From FW021-bin31 sp036278455 (lineage in GTDB: Bacteria > Bacteroidota > Bacteroidia > Chitinophagales > Chitinophagaceae): a DNA stretch of 7,709 bases. The stretch covers positions 1 to 7,709 of the forward strand of contig DASULB010000253.1 of assembly GCA_036278455.1 (NCBI GenBank). The letters run 5' to 3'. The position numbers were made by a program, and so were the translations under genes. Positions within the stretch are counted from its first letter, which is position 1; each line of letters begins with the position of its first letter. Under the pieces are notes generated by a model. The model made no database searches. It worked only from the letters and a program-made list of their open reading frames with translations, and was not told the origin of the DNA. Of this stretch, positions 5,958 to 7,709 are shown in pieces.

Positions 5958-6962
5958 ATGCATTCACCTGAAACAATATCTTCACCCATCACTACAAAGA
6001 CAGAACACTTTTTCGAAGAAGTAGTTCTGGGATTAAAAGCCATTCCAAAGTATCTGCCTTCAAAGTACTTTTATGATGAAAGAGGTGACAGGATCTTTCG
6101 TGATATCATGAATTGTCCCGATTATTACCTGACCCAATGCGAACTTGAGATATTGTCGGGGCAATCGGGAAAAATTGCGAAGCTGTTGCATGACTATGCC
6201 GGCACCGCTGACGTGGTGGAATTAGGTCCCGGTGATGCGAGTAAGTCAACCTACCTGTTGGAAGAACTGCTGAAAACCGAGGCGATCTCCGGTTATTATC
6301 CTGTCGACATCTCCAGCAATGTGATATCCATGTTGACAAAGGAGCTCCCTCATAAACTTCCGGGGCTCCATATACATGGTCTGAATGGAGAATACTTTGA
6401 TATGCTGGAGCAAATCAATGATTTGTCCGACAAAAGAAAGATAGTCCTCTTTTTAGGCGCCAATATTGGTAATTTTTCTACTTTGACAGCGAGGCATTTC
6501 TGCATGCAATTGCGGCAATATTTGAAACCGGGGGATATGCTGTTGACAGGAATCGATCTCAAAAAGCATCCGCAGGTGATACGAAATGCCTATAACGACA
6601 GACAGGGATTGACCGCATCGTTCAATCTGAACCTCCTGGAACGCATCAACCGGGAGTTAGAAGCTGATTTTGAAATCACACAATTCGATCACTATCCCAA
6701 TTATGATCCGGCCACCGGTGCATGTAAAAGCTATCTTGTTAGCAGAACAGATCAAAAGGTCCATATCAAAGGGGAGGTCTTGCATTTTAAAGAAAATGAG
6801 ACCATCTTTATGGAGATATCGCAAAAATATAGTCCGGAAGAAATTGACAGGCTTGCAGTCCAAAGCGGCTTTAAACCATTGTTCAAATTCTTTGATTCAA
6901 AAAAATGGTTTACGGATTGCTTGTGGCAGTATGATCAACCTTCATCCCAAGTATCTGAATGA
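5958..6962 (+). CDS. egtD: L-histidine Nα-methyltransferase EgtD
   Basis: An SAM-dependent enzyme that methylates histidine three times to hercynine, the substrate of EgtB. From ATG 5958 it has 334 residues. Y39 (YFYDERG) and Y56 (PDYYLT) fall at the same numbers as the mycobacterial active-site tyrosines, which supports this start. The SAM motif is ELGPGD (88-93), then YYPVDIS, FLGANIGN ending at N172 (histidine-binding Asn), YNDRQG, FNLNLL (222-227), and E286 in MEISQKY (pocket Glu). The position of mycobacterial Met252 appears to be Ser258 (KSYLVS). Other in-frame starts are 5892, whose ATG overlaps the egtB stop as ATGA, and 5856. Both add a non-conserved N-terminus, whereas 5958 has a purine-rich AAAGAAAG before it. 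It belongs to the same transcription unit as egtB. It is cytoplasmic. Confidence 0.93.
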   Translation: MHSPETISSPITTKTEHFFEEVVLGLKAIPKYLPSKYFYDERGDRIFRDIMNCPDYYLTQCELEILSGQSGKIAKLLHDYAGTADVVELGPGDASKSTYLLEELLKTEAISGYYPVDISSNVISMLTKELPHKLPGLHIHGLNGEYFDMLEQINDLSDKRKIVLFLGANIGNFSTLTARHFCMQLRQYLKPGDMLLTGIDLKKHPQVIRNAYNDRQGLTASFNLNLLERINRELEADFEITQFDHYPNYDPATGACKSYLVSRTDQKVHIKGEVLHFKENETIFMEISQKYSPEEIDRLAVQSGFKPLFKFFDSKKWFTDCLWQYDQPSSQVSE

Positions 6963-7112
6963 TGATGCTTGTGGAATATTATAGGCATCCCGAAGCGTTT
7001 TTTATTCCTCCGTTATCATTTTTTGAAAAAGCTCATTTCTTTCTTTGGCCGGATGCAAGGTATCCTTCGGCAACAATCGGGGTTTTCGGCTTCATCTTTC
7101 ATCCAGCGCCAG
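6963..7112. other. Convergent spacer between egtD and the DUF892 gene
   Basis: 150 bp between two converging genes, where termination in both directions is expected. T-runs occur at 6999-7004 and 7018-7024. An imperfect stem, GCCGGAT with ATCCTTCGGC, lies at 7048-7071. No strong hairpin with an adjoining U-tract was found, so no terminator is called. Confidence 0.3.
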
Positions 7113-7637
7113 TTAATTAATCCCACCATCCGCTAAATCCGTTAAGGTGGCATTGGTCTTTTCTTCTTCCCGGAGCGTTGATTCCAGTAAAGCAGAAACT
7201 TCTTTATGGCCCATTAAGTGGGAAAAGGCCAGCAGGCCAGCGTAAGTGGCCATCTCATAATGGTTCACCTTCCGGATCCCCAGGATCAGCGCCGCATCCC
7301 TCACGGCCGAACCCTCTTTGGTTTCATCAACAAAATTAGCAACTTCCTTCAGGATGCCGGCCATGGCCTTGCATTTGGTCTCCTTTGCTTTTTCTTTCAA
7401 GATCTCAAAAGCCTCCTCCAATCTCTTGGCATGCACCTGGGTCTGATCCAGATGAAAGCTAATGGCATTTTTCAGTTCCTGCGAAGTGGCTGCCTGCATG
7501 ATCTCAGGCATGGCCTCTGCGAGGTGGTTTTCCGCCCAATAAATATCCTGAAGGCCACTCAGAAAAAAAATGTGAAGCGGCAAATCCTCCATTTTGTAAC
7601 CAGCCGGTGTTACCGGATTATTTGTATGGTCCATCAT
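7113..7637 (-). CDS. YciE/YciF-type DUF892 ferritin-like protein
   Basis: A 174-residue all-helical protein of the DUF892 (YciE/YciF ferroxidase-like) family. Landmarks are GLQDIYWAENHL at 28-39 (Glu36), the HLDQTQVHAKRLEE segment at 62-75 (His62, His69), C89-AM, then DAALILG at 114-120, HYEMATY at 126-132 (His126, Glu128) and LREEEKTNATL at 155-165. The conserved Glu and His residues on these helices are candidate di-metal ligands. In many relatives the residue before HYE is Glu; here it is Asn125. The family is stress-induced in enterobacteria and its exact reaction is unproven; it has no signal peptide, so it is probably cytoplasmic. The start is ATGATG at 7637/7634; Met16, at the edge of the conserved region, is another option. 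It converges on egtD and is not part of that unit. Confidence 0.93.
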   Translation of the reverse strand: MMDHTNNPVTPAGYKMEDLPLHIFFLSGLQDIYWAENHLAEAMPEIMQAATSQELKNAISFHLDQTQVHAKRLEEAFEILKEKAKETKCKAMAGILKEVANFVDETKEGSAVRDAALILGIRKVNHYEMATYAGLLAFSHLMGHKEVSALLESTLREEEKTNATLTDLADGGIN

Positions 7638-7671
7638 TCAAATTTTTCACGCAGTTAACATCCCGGGGGCC

Positions 7672-7698
7672 TTTATAGCCCTTTTTTCAAATAAACAA
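7672..7698 (-). promoter_or_regulatory. Possible promoter of the DUF892 gene
   Basis: On the minus strand TTGTTT (7693-7698) and TATAAA (7672-7677) are 15 bp apart, about 35 bp upstream of the DUF892 start. The TATAAA lies inside a small GGGC/GCCC dyad. Spacing is shorter than ideal, so this is tentative. Confidence 0.18.
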
Positions 7699-7709
7699 TA
7701 GATTTCTGG

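Noticed and set aside
6670..6984. Separate 104-codon + ORF
   Set aside because: It lies in another frame almost wholly inside egtD, whose own frame shows clear conserved motifs, so it is a shadow.
7218..7658. 146-codon + ORF
   Set aside because: It is antisense to the DUF892 gene, which has strong family signatures.
14..7704. Matching 10-mer AATCTATTGT near both window ends, upstream of DUF6496 (+, 14-23) and DUF892 (-, 7695-7704)
   Set aside because: Many 10-mer matches are expected by chance in a window this size, and neither lies at a convincing promoter position.

Overview
The window looks like chromosomal DNA from a Bacteroidota bacterium, most likely of the Chitinophagaceae/Sphingobacteriaceae kind. 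The evidence is the combination of a DUF6496 mini-protein, a DUF4142 lipoprotein, a YciE-like DUF892 protein, A-rich leaders in place of Shine-Dalgarno sites, and gene-poor AT-rich spacers. No rRNA, tRNA, CRISPR array or intact mobile element was recognised.

Layout. Positions 1-987 carry a lysine-rich DUF6496 protein (169-351) and a stand-alone response-regulator receiver protein (508-987), both on +. Positions 988-1860 are gene-poor. This stretch holds several inverted repeats, a doubtful small ORF (1357-1590), and a minus-strand stretch (about 1037-1190) that reads like a small gene broken by an amber stop and a frameshift. Positions 1861-2785 hold a two-gene minus-strand unit: a DUF4142 lipoprotein followed by a short proline/acid-rich protein. 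A 578-bp spacer (2786-3363) contains a striking 25-bp direct repeat in two copies (3130-3182). Each copy encloses a small palindrome, which suggests a double operator.

The core of the window is a + strand unit at 3364-6962. It encodes a class I FAD/NAD(P) disulfide oxidoreductase, EgtB (sulfoxide synthase) and EgtD (histidine Nα-trimethyltransferase). EgtD and EgtB are the committed enzymes of ergothioneine synthesis: EgtD makes hercynine, and EgtB joins it to a thiol donor with O2. No egtA, egtC or egtE is in the window, so the thiol donor and the C-S lyase must be supplied from elsewhere. The oxidoreductase lies 6 bp upstream of egtB and belongs to a family usually auto-named mercuric reductase, but it lacks the MerA-specific parts. 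Its position makes a role in thiol/disulfide redox linked to ergothioneine a reasonable hypothesis.

The window ends with a convergent YciE-like DUF892 ferritin-fold gene (7113-7637, minus). Overall this is a stress-defence neighbourhood: a thiol antioxidant pathway flanked by small stress-associated families and a signalling receiver. The most interesting points are the oxidoreductase-egtB-egtD linkage, the twin palindromic repeat upstream of it, and the apparent change of a substrate-pocket residue in EgtD.
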